64,000 bases of DNA from Aquibacillus kalidii (GCF_014280935.1 NZ_JACLZI010000039.1:45253-109252); one strand, 5' to 3'. Numbered from the stretch's first letter, positions 28,052-37,991 are shown. The notes: generated by a model not told the origin, from the sequence alone. Translations and numbers: made by a program.

Positions 28052-28273
28052 CTAATCTAAAGTTTCTTCCTCACTTCTATATTCCAAAAGATCTCCTGGC
28101 TGACAATCCAACGCCTTACAAATCGCCTCTAAGGTAGATAGTCGAATTGCTTTTGCCTTCCCATTTTTCAAAATAGAAAGGTTAGCCATCGTGATTCCAA
28201 CTCGCTCCGAAAGCTCAGTTACGCTCATTTTCCTTTTTGCTAGCATCACATCAACAGTAATTACAATCGGCAT
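28052..28273 (-). CDS. XRE/Cro-type regulator, YozG family
   Basis: 73 residues, almost entirely a helix-turn-helix: MLAKRKMSVTELSERVGITMANLSILKNGKAKAIRLSTLEAICKALDCQPGDLLEY. The N-terminal MPIVITVDVML strand is typical of YozG. It is encoded right behind the DUF2975 membrane gene (9 nt apart), a pair found throughout Firmicutes. It probably regulates that pair, but no target is known. Confidence 0.9.
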   Translation of the reverse strand: MPIVITVDVMLAKRKMSVTELSERVGITMANLSILKNGKAKAIRLSTLEAICKALDCQPGDLLEYRSEEETLD

Positions 28274-28282
28274 TTAATCACC

Positions 28283-28774
28283 TCAGACCGTTAAATCATT
28301 TTCAGATTTTATCGTAATAGCTTCTTGTAAAAGTCTTTGGAGAACAGCAGCAAAGACTGCTACAACCAGCGAAGCACCAACAATAACCATACCAATTAAT
28401 ACGAGACCAGGTGCATCATCCCACTGTGCTATTATAAAAACAAGCGGCAACGCCACAACATATAGGATGCTAATGAGGATTGCACAGTTTTTTATTTTCT
28501 TAAGTGCTCTCACAGATAATTCGGAGAAAGCCTTGTTCTTATCAATATAGCTTAAAAGCTTGAATGCCTGATACAATGCAATGAAAAACGGTATTGCCGA
28601 TCCATACATAGCAAGTAAAATACCGATTACTACATAGCCCAACTGTGCTCCCTTTTGTGCTTGTTCGATTGCTTCACTTGCTATCTGGGGCAATAAAAAA
28701 ATACACAAAGCAAGAATGGGAGTCCCAATTAGAAAAACAGCTAACTTTAAAAAGAGTGTTGTTCCTTGTTTCAT
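28283..28774 (-). CDS. DUF2975 membrane protein (YoaS-like)
   Basis: 163 residues with four hydrophobic segments (near 9-30, 45-68, 93-115, 120-145). The connecting stretch YQAFKLLSYIDKNKAFSELSVRALKKIKNCAI is the recognisable DUF2975 core. It is the first gene of the two-gene unit with the YozG-type regulator. Function unknown; membrane-bound partner or target of the small HTH protein is the usual guess. Confidence 0.88.
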   Translation of the reverse strand: MKQGTTLFLKLAVFLIGTPILALCIFLLPQIASEAIEQAQKGAQLGYVVIGILLAMYGSAIPFFIALYQAFKLLSYIDKNKAFSELSVRALKKIKNCAILISILYVVALPLVFIIAQWDDAPGLVLIGMVIVGASLVVAVFAAVLQRLLQEAITIKSENDLTV

Positions 28775-28893
28775 ACATACACCTCACCTAATCATTTTCC
28801 ATTTGATTTTAGCAAGTTATTTATCGTTTTGCAATAAACTTTTATTAAATAAGTTAACTTTTTTATTGAAAATATGTATTTATAGACATATAT

Positions 28894-28927
28894 AAAGAGC
28901 ATTCTTCATTACATAAGAATGCTCTTT
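28894..28927 (-). terminator. Hairpin after the DUF1048 gene
   Basis: Perfect 13-bp stem AAAGAGCATTCTT / AAGAATGCTCTTT with an 8-nt loop, downstream of the PadR-DUF1048 unit and ahead of the promoter of the DUF2975 unit. Confidence 0.7.
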
Positions 28928-28992
28928 GCTCTTTTACTATTTAAGAATGTTCTACTACTTCTCCTAGATGAATGACCACAACGGCTTCGCTG

Positions 28993-29331
28993 TTAATCAC
29001 GACCAATCGTATTGTTCAACTTCTCACGGTATTTGTCTCTCCAGGTTTTCGTATCCTTCACTAGTTCATCACAAAAATCGGCCACGTCATCACCCGTGAG
29101 GTCCGTGACTTTCTTGCCATTTGCTGCACCTTCCTCGAAAAGATCGAGAATGCCACCAAAGATATGGTGGATGTCCTTCCAATCGGTAGGACCACCAGCA
29201 GTCCACATGTATTTTTGAATTGCTTTGTAAGCATTTAGATACTCACTTGGAAGTATTTTTGCACGGGCCTCCATCGCTTTCCATTCTCGTTTGTCATCCA
29301 TATTTCCGATAATTTTATCAATAAAACTCAT
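28993..29331 (-). CDS. DUF1048 family protein
   Basis: 112 residues, soluble helical protein: [42 protein letters not shown] and [31 protein letters not shown] are the standard DUF1048 blocks. Its gene starts one nucleotide after the PadR gene, a conserved pairing in Gram-positive bacteria. The role is unknown; it may act together with PadR in stress or drug sensing. Confidence 0.9.
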   Translation of the reverse strand: MSFIDKIIGNMDDKREWKAMEARAKILPSEYLNAYKAIQKYMWTAGGPTDWKDIHHIFGGILDLFEEGAANGKKVTDLTGDDVADFCDELVKDTKTWRDKYREKLNNTIGRD

Positions 29332-29332
29332 G

Positions 29333-29671
29333 TTATCTTCTCCTTTTGATTTCTTTAGTTTTGAGTTCGTTCATTTTGCTTGAGATGAAATCCCATTTCC
29401 CCCAAAAAGTTTCAAGTTTTTCACGACCTGCTGCGTTGAGTGTGTAAAATTTCCTCGGAGGTCCCACAGTGGATTTCTTTTTCTCAATGTCCACCAAATT
29501 GTGTTTCTCTAAACGCATGGTAATTGTATAAACGGTGCCTTCAACAACATCATTGAAGCCAAGTTCACGCAGGTGTTGCGTAATTTCATAGCCGTATGTC
29601 TCTCCACGGCTGATGATTTCCAGTACACAACCTTCGAGTACTCCTTTTAGCATTTCTGTAATATTTTCCAA
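29333..29671 (-). CDS. PadR-family transcriptional regulator
   Basis: 112 residues with a winged helix: [89 protein letters not shown]. This is the short (PadR-s1) type with a brief C-terminal helix for dimerisation. The promoter area at 29725-29755 contains ATAGTATTACATAGTAGTAT, a near-dyad of the ATACTAT/ATAGTAT type that may be its operator. Confidence 0.92.
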   Translation of the reverse strand: MENITEMLKGVLEGCVLEIISRGETYGYEITQHLRELGFNDVVEGTVYTITMRLEKHNLVDIEKKKSTVGPPRKFYTLNAAGREKLETFWGKWDFISSKMNELKTKEIKRRR

Positions 29672-29724
29672 AACTATCCCTCATTCTTTCTCACTATATT
29701 CCCAGTACTTAGTAACACTTATTA

Positions 29725-29750
29725 CCACTGTATAGTATTACATAGTAGTA
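29725..29750. promoter_or_regulatory. Candidate PadR operator
   Basis: TATAGTATTACATAGTAGTAT, about 60 bp before the padR start, contains near-inverted AGTAT/ATACT-like steps. Position and autoregulation typical of PadR proteins support it; the match itself is weak. Confidence 0.35.
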
Positions 29751-29871
29751 TCGGTTGTCAAGTACCCTATTCTCCTTGAAAAGTTCGATATTGTGGGGTC
29801 CAAGACGCTTGCAGCAAGCTTTGGGAAACTAATGGAACACCGTGCACCTTCAATAGAAAAAATAACAAAAG

Positions 29872-29911
29872 CGAGACTAAAGGTTACTTTTTCACACCTT
29901 TAGTCTCGCTA
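29872..29911 (-). terminator. Strong terminator after the secreted-protein gene
   Basis: Perfect stem GCGAGACTAAAGG / CCTTTAGTCTCGC, loop about 13 nt. On the minus strand it is followed by TTTTGTTATTTTTT. It lies just beyond the stop at 29935. Confidence 0.85.
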
Positions 29912-29934
29912 TATAACTGGTTGTAAAGCCAATA

Positions 29935-30900
29935 CTAATTAACTTTGTAAGGATTTACAATATATCTCAAATCAGAACCAATATTATATAAATCGTTAAA
30001 GTACTTGGCTGGATCATTAAAATAAAGCTTCTGCCAAGGTGGATTTCCCCCTGAACGCTCATCTCTTCCATTAAAAAGGTTGTAAGCCTCATAAGTACTT
30101 GTAGCATCCGGTGAAGAATCAACATCCCACCTTCGTTCCCACAGTTCATTAATACTTAGAAGCTGGTATGTGTAGGACTTTTCAAATACACCACTACTAT
30201 CAAAAGGAGTTTCAGCTGTATTTCCAACGTTATAGATTACAGAATCTCCGCCTACCCACTTGTTATGCTTGTCTGGATTGTATGCACTAATGGAGTGACC
30301 TCGAGCACCTATATCAAAAGAACTATTAATCACATCTCCATTAGCTGAGATGAATACTTTTGGATGGTTGCCATTTGATTGATCGAAGCGTATTTGACTT
30401 GGTGCGTAACGAATCATATCCCCATGACTATTTGCGGTCATCAGTACAAATTCACCATATCCACCATTTTTCTTAATAACTAAATAGACATCCTCTAAAT
30501 CATTTTCATGCCTGTCCGATGGAATCAATGCATCATCAATGGCATGATAATATTGATATCCTAGAAAATAGTGAGTGGATGTTTCAACAAAGGAAGTATA
30601 TGCGTATGCAGGTAATGCGCCATACTTATCCTGCTCATCTCGGATTCGATCCCAGCTATTGCCTAAGTCCCAATCATTATCAAAATTAGCTTTTGTAATA
30701 TGATCACCTGCCTCATGGTACTTGTAGCCTAATACACGATCTTGTCTTACATCCTGATAAACCTGAGGTGCCCAATAAGTAAGAAGTTCCGATTTAGATA
30801 CATTTGCAGCTTCTACCTTTTGTTGCCCTATCGAAGTATGTACAAGAATTATTGCTAATAATAAGAAAGCTAGTAACGTTCTTTTTATCACGATCTCCAC
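29935..30900 (-). CDS. Secreted protein with HExDxE-type motif, Vps62/NPP1-like
   Basis: 321 residues with a signal peptide (KRTLLAFLLLAIILVHTSIG, likely cleaved after VEA). The mature part contains YWAPQVYQDVR, DRHENDLEDVYLVIKK, ANSHGDMIRYAP and a GHSI segment. The H-E-N-D-L-E-D-V pattern with a downstream S-H-G recalls the HExDWE and GHGI signatures of the Vps62/DUF946 and NPP1-type secreted proteins, but similarity is limited to these spots. Start may be the first ATG or the GTG three codons later (VIKRT). Single gene with its own terminator. Confidence 0.6.
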   Translation of the reverse strand: MEIVIKRTLLAFLLLAIILVHTSIGQQKVEAANVSKSELLTYWAPQVYQDVRQDRVLGYKYHEAGDHITKANFDNDWDLGNSWDRIRDEQDKYGALPAYAYTSFVETSTHYFLGYQYYHAIDDALIPSDRHENDLEDVYLVIKKNGGYGEFVLMTANSHGDMIRYAPSQIRFDQSNGNHPKVFISANGDVINSSFDIGARGHSISAYNPDKHNKWVGGDSVIYNVGNTAETPFDSSGVFEKSYTYQLLSINELWERRWDVDSSPDATSTYEAYNLFNGRDERSGGNPPWQKLYFNDPAKYFNDLYNIGSDLRYIVNPYKVN

Positions 30901-31220
30901 ATCCCTTTATAAGTTTTTAGTGCGTTTACAAATCACCTTTCCTTTTGAAAACTACAAAAATAATAGTATTTCCTTCAAATTTTGTTATTTCCCCTCCCAT
31001 CCTACTTAGTGCCAAATCTCCTCAAATAAATCTTTCATTCCACCTCACCTTCTATCTACTAGACTAAACCGTTACTATTGAGTTCTTATTACTAACTAGT
31101 AAATATCATGTAAATTAATAGATTTTGGAAGCTGGGCGACGGTTCTCTTGATCGTTACTCCGTTTGAATCTAGCAATTTTTCGTACTATAATATAGAAAA
31201 CCATACAATGGAGGAATATC
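30901..31220. other. Divergent intergenic region with half repeat
   Basis: Contains the presumed promoters of the secreted-protein gene and of the DUF2200 gene and, at 31128-31150, an isolated arm (GAAGCTGGGCGACGGTTCTC) of the GACGGTTC repeat family. No gene. Confidence 0.45.
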
Positions 31221-31583
31221 ATGGCCAAACATAAAATCTATACAATGAGTTTTGCAAGTGTCTATCCCCATTATGTTACGAAGGCCGAGAGAAAAGGACG
31301 TACGAAAACAGAGGTTGATGAAATTATCTGTTGGTTAACAGGATATAGTCAGGAAGAGTTAGTAGAACAATTGAAAAAAGAAACTAATTTTGAAAACTTC
31401 TTTGCGGAAGCTCCCCATCTGAATCCTTCAAGGAATTTGATTAAAGGAGTGGTCTGTGGCGTTCGAGTGGAAGACATCGAAGAACCTACTATGCAGGAAA
31501 TTCGCTATTTGGACAAGTTGATCGATGAGTTGGCAAAGGGTAAAGCACTAGAGAAGATCTTACGGAAAGTACAAAAACACTGA
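31221..31583 (+). CDS. DUF2200 family protein
   Basis: 120 residues: [43 protein letters not shown] and [40 protein letters not shown] are diagnostic of DUF2200, small cytoplasmic proteins with a conserved tryptophan-leucine-threonine-glycine turn. ATGGAGGAATATC gives a good SD. It is followed at once by a terminator, so monocistronic. Function unknown; the family is widespread and often next to stress genes. Confidence 0.92.
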   Translation: MAKHKIYTMSFASVYPHYVTKAERKGRTKTEVDEIICWLTGYSQEELVEQLKKETNFENFFAEAPHLNPSRNLIKGVVCGVRVEDIEEPTMQEIRYLDKLIDELAKGKALEKILRKVQKH

Positions 31584-31613
31584 TTCTATTTAGAAGGATC
31601 AGTGCTTTTTTTT
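31578..31613 (+). terminator. Rho-independent terminator of the DUF2200 gene
   Basis: CACTGAT and ATCAGTG (with an inner bulged part) pair across about 13 nt and are followed by CTTTTTTTT. The stem starts within the last codon. Confidence 0.85.
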
Positions 31614-31705
31614 GAATTATTTAACTAGCTTAACTATATTTTCCTTACTCATTATTGTGCATTAATCTATTACGTTAAGTTATTGTAACTCTTGCTTCCC
31701 GTTAC

Positions 31706-31903
31706 TTAAAAATCGTTTCCACTGTTTCTTTGATTACGAAATGTGATATTAAAATTTATAAGAAAACCAAGTACTAAGAATACAAGCAGTAGTATTGGAT
31801 TAGCATTCTTCCACAAGAGTTTCACAATAAAGAAGGCAATGATTGACCCAAATACAGCTATGAACCATAATTTAAATTGCAATTTTTTCTTTATAACCTC
31901 CAT
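31706..31903 (-). CDS. Small two-pass membrane protein, 65 residues
   Basis: Short basic N-terminus, hydrophobic segments LWFIAVFGSIIAFFIVKLLW and ILLLVFLVLGFLINFNITF, polar tail RNQRNSGNDF. Not recognised. It resembles the other small membrane genes of this strand and has the composite promoter repeat (31995-32054) upstream. Ribosome site before the ATG is weak. Confidence 0.55.
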   Translation of the reverse strand: MEVIKKKLQFKLWFIAVFGSIIAFFIVKLLWKNANPILLLVFLVLGFLINFNITFRNQRNSGNDF

Positions 31904-31994
31904 CTATAACACCATCCCTGTTAAACAATTTGAGCCCTTTAGCGCAATATATACTTCAAAAATTAACCTGGTTTCACATTCCAATTAAATTAAC

Positions 31995-32122
31995 CTACCA
32001 GTAGTTTAAGTACAATTTTTACATTCACACAATTATTTTAACATAAATATCTATCTGTCTTTTTCCACATTCTGTCTCTTATATGAAAATATGCGTTTAA
32101 TCCTATTAAAGGATAGCACACG
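31995..32122 (-). repeat. Composite promoter repeat, copy 3
   Basis: Contains CTACCAGTAGTTTAAG (31995-32010), the extended -10 motif (32035-32054, attttaacataaatatctat on the plus strand) and a CCTATTAAAGGATAGCAC segment. The same three blocks in the same order stand at 42238-42368. Confidence 0.6.
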
Positions 32123-32156
32123 ATTGTGAAGGTCAATTCTATGTCAATAAATAGAT

Positions 32157-32191
32157 TAAAGGGTGCATTCTTGTGAAATGCACCCTTTAGT
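32157..32191 (-). terminator. Terminator hairpin of the 251-residue secreted protein
   Basis: Perfect stem AAAGGGTGCATT / AATGCACCCTTT with loop CTTGTGA. A near-identical hairpin stands at 42587-42614 behind another small gene, so it is part of a duplicated module. Confidence 0.8.
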
Positions 32192-32208
32192 TGATCTAGA
32201 AATTTATA

Positions 32209-32964
32209 TTATTTTAAGAACATCGAATTAGCTACATAAATTAAATCATTTGGATGGGTGTCTATCCCATCAATAGTTATTGTATATTGTAGGTTATCAT
32301 ACTGAAAAACTAGCTTATAATTATTTGAATTATCTTCTAAACACAACGCCTTTGTTCCATTTTTTAAATAATATTGATTAGCATCATCTTTACCTTTTAA
32401 ACTAGAGATGTTTTTTTCTGTAGGAGTTACATCCACCTGTAATGTTTGGTTATTTTTTGGATTCATATAGTTTATAGTTGCCTTGTTTCCTAAAATTTCT
32501 CCATCTATATGCGTAATATCAAATGGAAACTTGGATAACCCAAGGATTTCTTTATCATACTTATTGTTATACTCTTTTATAATCTTTAGCTCATTCATAA
32601 ACGGATTGGAACCATCATAAAGAACTCTAATATTTGTTATTTTATCTTCCTTTGATGTAACTTCCCATATAAAAGCAGTTCTTTCTGGCTTATTTTCACC
32701 ATCATCAAAATTTGCTACTAGCACACTAACATTCTCTTTTGGAGAGTGATATTCGGATACCTCACGTAATTGTGTGTTTTCACGTATTTCCGGAACAGTA
32801 ACATCTGAAACTACATAGTTATTTACTTCTTCTTTTCCTTTTGAAATTAATGCATACGCGAATTCACTAACTACATCACCTTTAAATGGTTTAGCTAAGA
32901 CGGTTGTTTGTGTACATAAGAAAAATAATCCTACTATTGTTATTTTTATCAGTAATTTTTTCAT
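32209..32964 (-). CDS. Secreted hypothetical protein
   Basis: 251 residues with a clear signal peptide (MKKLLIKITIVGLFFLCTQTTVLA, cleavage near residue 24). The mature chain is polar and beta-rich, with a middle part EVTSKEDKITNIRVLYDGSNPFMNELKIIKEY that is seen in several uncharacterised exported Bacillus proteins. No catalytic motif recognised. Followed by its own terminator. Confidence 0.75.
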   Translation of the reverse strand: MKKLLIKITIVGLFFLCTQTTVLAKPFKGDVVSEFAYALISKGKEEVNNYVVSDVTVPEIRENTQLREVSEYHSPKENVSVLVANFDDGENKPERTAFIWEVTSKEDKITNIRVLYDGSNPFMNELKIIKEYNNKYDKEILGLSKFPFDITHIDGEILGNKATINYMNPKNNQTLQVDVTPTEKNISSLKGKDDANQYYLKNGTKALCLEDNSNNYKLVFQYDNLQYTITIDGIDTHPNDLIYVANSMFLK

Positions 32965-33027
32965 TTCACATCACCAGTAATAACTTACCCTTTAAAATAA
33001 AAATTATTTCAACTTATTGGAAATGTG

Positions 33028-33108
33028 GGTCAGACTCTTTCAAAAGTCAGGAAACAAGGAGACGGTTCTCCTGCTTCCATATAAGCAAAAAACCGTCCCC
33101 TGATACAT
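33028..33108. repeat. Interspersed repeats GTCAG and GACGGTTC/AACCGTCC
   Basis: GGGTCAGACTC half-site (33027-33040) followed by the hairpin GAAACAAGGAGACGGTTCTC ... AACCGTCCCCTGAT (33051-33104). It lies between the deoC stop and the upstream promoter of the secreted-protein gene. Confidence 0.7.
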
Positions 33109-33109
33109 A

Positions 33110-33778
33110 TTAATAATCACTATTACTACTTTCACCTTTTACAATCGCTACACTAGCACTCGCTCCAACACGCGTTGCACCTGCATTAATCATGGCAATG
33201 GCTGTTTCACGATCACGAACTCCTCCAGAAGCTTTCACTCCTAAATTAGGTCCGACCGTTTCTCTCATTAATCGGATATCTTCCACAGTCGCTCCTCCTG
33301 TTGAGAAACCTGTGGACGTTTTTACAAAATCAGCTCCTGCTTTTACAGCTAGGTTACATGCTACCATTTTCTCCTCGTCTGTTAGCAGACTTGTTTCAAT
33401 AATCACTTTCACTAGTGCTTTCCCCTTGGCTGCTTCCACAACTGATCGAATATCTTTTTCTACCTTTTCATTCTCTCGATCTTTTAAAGCAGCAATGTTA
33501 ATCACCATATCCACTTCGGTAGCTCCCTTGGCAATCGCATCTTTTGTTTCCGCTGCTTTCACCTCTGTTGTATTAGCCCCTAATGGAAAGCCAATAACGG
33601 TACAAACCTTAACATCCGAGTCCTTTAGAAGTACTGCTGCCTGCTCAACCCATGTTGGATTCACACAAACCGAATAAAAACTGTGCTGCATCGCTTCCTC
33701 ACAAACAGCGATAATTTGCTCTTTCGTCGTATCTGCTTTTAAAGCAGTATGATCAATATATTTAGCTAGATTTTCCAT
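33110..33778 (-). CDS. deoC: Deoxyribose-phosphate aldolase
   Basis: Cleaves 2-deoxyribose 5-phosphate to glyceraldehyde 3-phosphate and acetaldehyde, the last step of deoxynucleoside breakdown. About 222 residues (family about 223). Visible: [40 protein letters not shown] (Lys in KVIIET) and the Schiff-base Lys in [16 protein letters not shown], plus [10 protein letters not shown]. The ATG at 33778 is 9 nt after AAAGG. It is the last gene of the nucleoside operon, 26 nt after cdd. Confidence 0.97.
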   Translation of the reverse strand: MENLAKYIDHTALKADTTKEQIIAVCEEAMQHSFYSVCVNPTWVEQAAVLLKDSDVKVCTVIGFPLGANTTEVKAAETKDAIAKGATEVDMVINIAALKDRENEKVEKDIRSVVEAAKGKALVKVIIETSLLTDEEKMVACNLAVKAGADFVKTSTGFSTGGATVEDIRLMRETVGPNLGVKASGGVRDRETAIAMINAGATRVGASASVAIVKGESSNSDY

Positions 33779-33804
33779 GTTCATCATCCTTTTCTTTCAT
33801 TTGC

Positions 33805-34224
<420 letters not shown>

Positions 34225-34228
34225 TCAC

Positions 34229-35053
34229 TTATTGGTGAGCAAGATTAGCAACAATTTCTTTTACTAAACTTAAGAACTGCTCTTTTACACGTTCAGTTGT
34301 TTCGATTACTTCCTCGTGAGACAGTGGCTGATCTAAAATACCCGCTGCCATATTGGAAATACAGGAAATCCCCATTACTTTCATCCCCGCATGACGTGCC
34401 ACGATTACTTCCGGTACAGTTGACATACCAACCGCATCGCCACCGAGCTTTTGAAGCATACGGATTTCAGCAGGTGTTTCATAGCTTGGTCCACTGTTCC
34501 AAACATACACCCCTTCTTGTATCGTCAAATCTAGCTTTGCAGCAGCCTTTCGTGCTAATTGCTGTAAGGCTGGTGTATAGGCATTCGTCATATCTGGGAA
34601 TCGAACCCCTAAAGTTGGATCATTTGGCCCAAATAATGGATCCACCCCTGTATGGTTAATATGGTCGGTGATCAGCATCAAATTTCCCGGTTCAAAGGAA
34701 GGATTAACGGCACCCGCAGCATTGGTTACGATTACTGTTTCAATTCCTAGTTGTTTCATAACTCGTACTGGAAAAGTCACTTCTTGTAAATCGTAGCCCT
34801 CATAGTAGTGAAATCTACCTTGCATGGCTAAGACCTGCATTCCTTTCAGACTTCCAATTACTAGTTGTCCTGCATGTCCCTCGACGGTTGAAACAGGGAA
34901 TCCAGGAATATCTTCATATTTGATTTTGGTTGGATTATCTATTTCGTCTGCCAGAATTCCTAAACCGGAGCCTAAAATTAGACCAATTTGTGGTTTAATG
35001 CTTAGTTTATCTGTTATATATTGACTTGCCTGTTGGATGGCTTCTATATTCAT
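34229..35053 (-). CDS. pupG: Purine-nucleoside phosphorylase (PunA/PupG type)
   Basis: Phosphorolysis of purine nucleosides to base plus (deoxy)ribose 1-phosphate. 274 residues, trimeric low-molecular-mass type: GLILGSGLGILADEI, STVEGHAGQLVIG, MQGRFHYYEGY, VTNAAGAVNP, MLITDHIN, YVWNSGPSYETPAEIR, VGMSTVPEV and GISCISNMAAG. The third of three consecutive ATGs (35053) is 7 nt after AGGAG. It follows deoB by 10 nt and is followed by cdd. Confidence 0.96.
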   Translation of the reverse strand: MNIEAIQQASQYITDKLSIKPQIGLILGSGLGILADEIDNPTKIKYEDIPGFPVSTVEGHAGQLVIGSLKGMQVLAMQGRFHYYEGYDLQEVTFPVRVMKQLGIETVIVTNAAGAVNPSFEPGNLMLITDHINHTGVDPLFGPNDPTLGVRFPDMTNAYTPALQQLARKAAAKLDLTIQEGVYVWNSGPSYETPAEIRMLQKLGGDAVGMSTVPEVIVARHAGMKVMGISCISNMAAGILDQPLSHEEVIETTERVKEQFLSLVKEIVANLAHQ

Positions 35054-35063
35054 CATCATTCTC

Positions 35064-36245
35064 CTAACCTTTGATATCTTGTAAAAAGCTTTTTCCATAC
35101 TTCGGTTTTGCAATGGCGAAATTGTCTGCTATCGTTGCACCAATATCTGCAAATGTTTCTCGTATTGGTAATGGTAACCCTTTATTAATTGCTTTATGAT
35201 GTATGAGTAATGGTACATACTCTCTTGTATGATCAGTTCCATGATGAACCGGATCATTTCCATGGTCTGCCGTGATAACGAGTAAATCATCATCTGTCAT
35301 CTTTTGCAAAACCTCTGCTAACCGTTTATCAAACGCTTCTAATGCTTCTCCATATCCATCTGGATCACGTCTATGGCCATACACTGCATCAAAATCAACT
35401 AAATTCAAAAAGCTTAACCCAGTGAAGTCCACCTCCATTGTTTGGATCAACTTATCCATCCCATCCATGTTTGATACAGTTCGAAGCGATTTCGTAACCC
35501 CTTCTCCGTCATAAATATCTGCTATTTTCCCAATCGAAATAACATCGTAATTAGCGTCTTTTAGTTCATTCATCACAGTTCTGCCAAATGGTTTTAGTGC
35601 ATAATCATGTCGGTTCGGTGTTCGTTCAAATGCACCAGGCTCCCCTATAAACGGACGAGCAATAACACGACCAATCATATACTCTGGTTGCTTCGTTAGC
35701 TCACGTACCATTTCACAAATCTCATATAGTTCCTCTAGTGGGACTACATTTTCATGAGCAGCTATTTGTAAGACAGAATCAGCTGATGTGTAGATAATCA
35801 GATCCCCTGTATTCAAATGCTGTTCACCTAACTCATCCAAAATCCCAGTTCCAGAGGCTGGTTTATTACCAATAACTTTTCTTCCTGATCGTATTTCAAT
35901 TTCCTTTATTAACTTATCAGGAAACTGTTCAAAGGTACGAAAAGGGGTGTCAATATGAAGACCCATGATTTCCCAGTGTCCAGTCATCGTATCTTTTCCA
36001 GCAGACGCTTCCTGCATCTTCGTATAGTAAGCTAACGGATTGTCACTGCTGTCAATTCCCTTCAACGCACGAATATTACTCAAGCCTAGCTGCCCCATAT
36101 TCGGCATATTCAATCCGTTTCGGTGCGAGGCAATATGTCCAAGTGTATCTGCTCCTTGATCGTTATAGGCAGCGGCATCAGGTGCTTCCCCAATCCCTAC
36201 TGAATCTAGCACTATTAAAAATACTCGCTTAAAATCTGCTCCCAT
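35064..36245 (-). CDS. deoB: Phosphopentomutase
   Basis: Converts (deoxy)ribose 1-phosphate from the phosphorylases to the 5-phosphate used by DeoC. 393 residues of the alkaline-phosphatase superfamily: metal site [24 protein letters not shown] with the phosphorylated Thr, [29 protein letters not shown] and [19 protein letters not shown]. Start ATG 36245 is 9 nt after AGGAGG; a GTG one codon earlier is also possible. Lies between xapX and pupG. Confidence 0.97.
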   Translation of the reverse strand: MGADFKRVFLIVLDSVGIGEAPDAAAYNDQGADTLGHIASHRNGLNMPNMGQLGLSNIRALKGIDSSDNPLAYYTKMQEASAGKDTMTGHWEIMGLHIDTPFRTFEQFPDKLIKEIEIRSGRKVIGNKPASGTGILDELGEQHLNTGDLIIYTSADSVLQIAAHENVVPLEELYEICEMVRELTKQPEYMIGRVIARPFIGEPGAFERTPNRHDYALKPFGRTVMNELKDANYDVISIGKIADIYDGEGVTKSLRTVSNMDGMDKLIQTMEVDFTGLSFLNLVDFDAVYGHRRDPDGYGEALEAFDKRLAEVLQKMTDDDLLVITADHGNDPVHHGTDHTREYVPLLIHHKAINKGLPLPIRETFADIGATIADNFAIAKPKYGKSFLQDIKG

Positions 36246-36277
36246 CACAGCATTCCTCCTCTATTCTTATTCTTCCT

Positions 36278-36451
36278 TTATGCTTGGAAAAATGTCTTAG
36301 CGATCCAATCTACTAATACTCCTCCACAAAAAACACCAAATATCCCTATCACACCTGCCAACACGGGAGGTGCAGGCAATGGTAAACGTAATAATTTAAA
36401 TACAATTCCAATAACTAATCCTGCTAATAGACTTAATATCAATTCTTTCAT
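36278..36451 (-). CDS. XapX-domain small membrane protein
   Basis: 57 residues: MKELILSLLAGLVIGIVFKL, then LPLPAPPVLAGVIGIFGVFCGGVLV. The LPxPAPPVLAGxxGIxGxxxG block is the XapX domain, first named from the xanthosine utilisation locus. Two membrane segments. AAAGGGAG is 9 nt before the ATG. It was missed by length-limited gene calling; its place between pdp and deoB, behind its own operator, supports a role in nucleoside handling at the membrane. Confidence 0.88.
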   Translation of the reverse strand: MKELILSLLAGLVIGIVFKLLRLPLPAPPVLAGVIGIFGVFCGGVLVDWIAKTFFQA

Positions 36452-36480
36452 TTATATTTCTCCCTTTATGTAGCAACGTC

Positions 36481-36494
36481 ATCAGACGTCCTAC
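36481..36494. promoter_or_regulatory. Candidate GntR operator in front of xapX-deoB
   Basis: ATCAGACGTCCTAC shares GACGTCCTAC with the sites in front of nupC. It is 30 bp upstream of xapX, right after the terminator of pdp, where a second promoter of the locus would be expected. No clear -10/-35 could be assigned. Confidence 0.6.
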
Positions 36495-36511
36495 CTCTTA
36501 ATGGCGAAAGA

Positions 36512-36538
36512 TGGGCCCAACTAATTGGACCCACTTTC
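36512..36538 (-). terminator. Hairpin after pdp
   Basis: GTGGGTCCAATTAGTTGGGCCCAT folds into a GC-rich stem (GGGTCCAA/TTGGGCCC) immediately beyond the pdp stop. The T-run is poor, so termination may be partial. Confidence 0.55.
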
Positions 36539-36541
36539 TAT

Positions 36542-37846
36542 TTATTTACGAATAATATCATACACCAACGGATTGGCTTCCACTGGTTCTTTAGTAATAT
36601 GGTAGGAGTTATAAATTTTTTGAATGACTTCCTCCACAGTTTTGCTATTACTATGAATGGTCACAAGTGACTCCCCTTTTTGAACTTTCTCTCCTACTTT
36701 TTTACGGAGAATAAGTCCTACTGCTAAATCAATAACCGAATCCTTCGTTGTACGGCCAGCTCCTAGAATGCTCGCTGCATTTCCAATTTCATCGGCAATA
36801 ATCTCCGATACATAGCCATCTTCTTTTGCTTCTACTTCAAACGTATAGGCAGCAGTTGGAAGCTTACTTGGATCATCTACCACAGTCGGATCTCCACCCT
36901 GTGAAGCAATGAATGTCTTAAATTTTTCAATAGCCGCCCCTGAATCAATCGCGTTTTCCAGTCTTTCTCTCGCCTCATCTAATGTTTTAGCTTCACCTGC
37001 TAAGTACACCATTTGACTTCCAAGCGTTAAACATAACTCATGTAAGTCTTCTGGCCCCTCACCATTCAACGTATCTATGGCCTCTTTTACTTCTAATGCA
37101 TTCCCAATCGCAAACCCTAATGGCTGATTCATGTCAGAGATAACAGCAATCGTATTTCTACCAGCACCATTTCCGATTTTCACCATCGCCTGAGCTAATT
37201 CACGCGCATCTTCAATTTCGGTCATGAATGCACCTGAACCCATTTTAACATCAAGGACAATTGCATCCGCACCTGAAGCAATTTTCTTACTCATAATCGA
37301 GCTTGCAATAAGCGGAATCGAGTTAACAGTACCCGTTACGTCACGTAAGCCATATAATTTTTTATCCGCAGGAGTTAAGTTGCCGCTTTGTCCTACAACT
37401 GCGATTTTGTTTTGGTTCACTAGTTCATTAAATTGTTTAGCATCTAATTCCACTTTGAAGCCTTCAATGGATTCGAGCTTATCAATCGTTCCTCCTGTAT
37501 GCCCCAAACCTCTTCCTGACATCTTCGCTACCGGAACACCGACAGCCGCGACAAGTGGTGCCAGGATTAACGTCGTTGTATCCCCTACTCCACCGGTACT
37601 ATGCTTATCTACTTTAATACCATCTATATCAGAAAGATCAATTTGGTCACCAGATTCCACCATTGCCATTGTTAAATTGACACGCTCATCCGTTGTCATG
37701 TCTTGAAAATAAATAGCCATCGCTAATGCAGACATTTGGTAATCTGGAATATCTCCAGATGTATATCCTTTTATCACATAATCGATTTCTTGCTTCGTTA
37801 ATGCTTCCCCATTTCTTTTTTTGCTTATAATATCCACCATTCTCAT
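36542..37846 (-). CDS. pdp: Pyrimidine-nucleoside phosphorylase
   Basis: Phosphorolysis of uridine, deoxyuridine and thymidine. 434 residues (B. subtilis Pdp 433). Visible: [40 protein letters not shown] (phosphate site), [44 protein letters not shown] block and a C-terminal biotinyl-like domain. ATG 37846 chosen over four in-frame codons upstream that overlap AAAAGG. nupC lies upstream with a strong terminator between, so pdp probably depends on read-through or its own promoter. Confidence 0.97.
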   Translation of the reverse strand: MRMVDIISKKRNGEALTKQEIDYVIKGYTSGDIPDYQMSALAMAIYFQDMTTDERVNLTMAMVESGDQIDLSDIDGIKVDKHSTGGVGDTTTLILAPLVAAVGVPVAKMSGRGLGHTGGTIDKLESIEGFKVELDAKQFNELVNQNKIAVVGQSGNLTPADKKLYGLRDVTGTVNSIPLIASSIMSKKIASGADAIVLDVKMGSGAFMTEIEDARELAQAMVKIGNGAGRNTIAVISDMNQPLGFAIGNALEVKEAIDTLNGEGPEDLHELCLTLGSQMVYLAGEAKTLDEARERLENAIDSGAAIEKFKTFIASQGGDPTVVDDPSKLPTAAYTFEVEAKEDGYVSEIIADEIGNAASILGAGRTTKDSVIDLAVGLILRKKVGEKVQKGESLVTIHSNSKTVEEVIQKIYNSYHITKEPVEANPLVYDIIRK

Positions 37847-37883
37847 TGCTATCATCATCCTTTTACTACAGTTTTATAAAAAA

Positions 37884-37927
37884 ACCTGGGCTATCGCCAT
37901 AGCCAATAGGCATAGGCGATAGCCTAG
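37884..37927 (-). terminator. Terminator between nupC and pdp
   Basis: Long GC-containing stem CTAGGCTATCGCC / GGCGATAGCCCAG with a 14-nt loop. On the minus strand it ends in TTTTTTT. It would uncouple nupC from pdp. Confidence 0.8.
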
Positions 37928-37991
37928 TTACACTTTATCTTGTTTCAAAAATATTACTACGTTGAATGGTCTTGCAGAGCTTCCTAATTTA

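Noticed and set aside
33192..33677. 161-codon plus-strand frame inside deoC
   Set aside because: It is a shadow of deoC in the opposite strand, with low-complexity Ser/Thr-rich translation.
37224..37706. 160-codon plus-strand frame inside pdp
   Set aside because: Shadow frame of pdp; no SD and improbable amino-acid composition.
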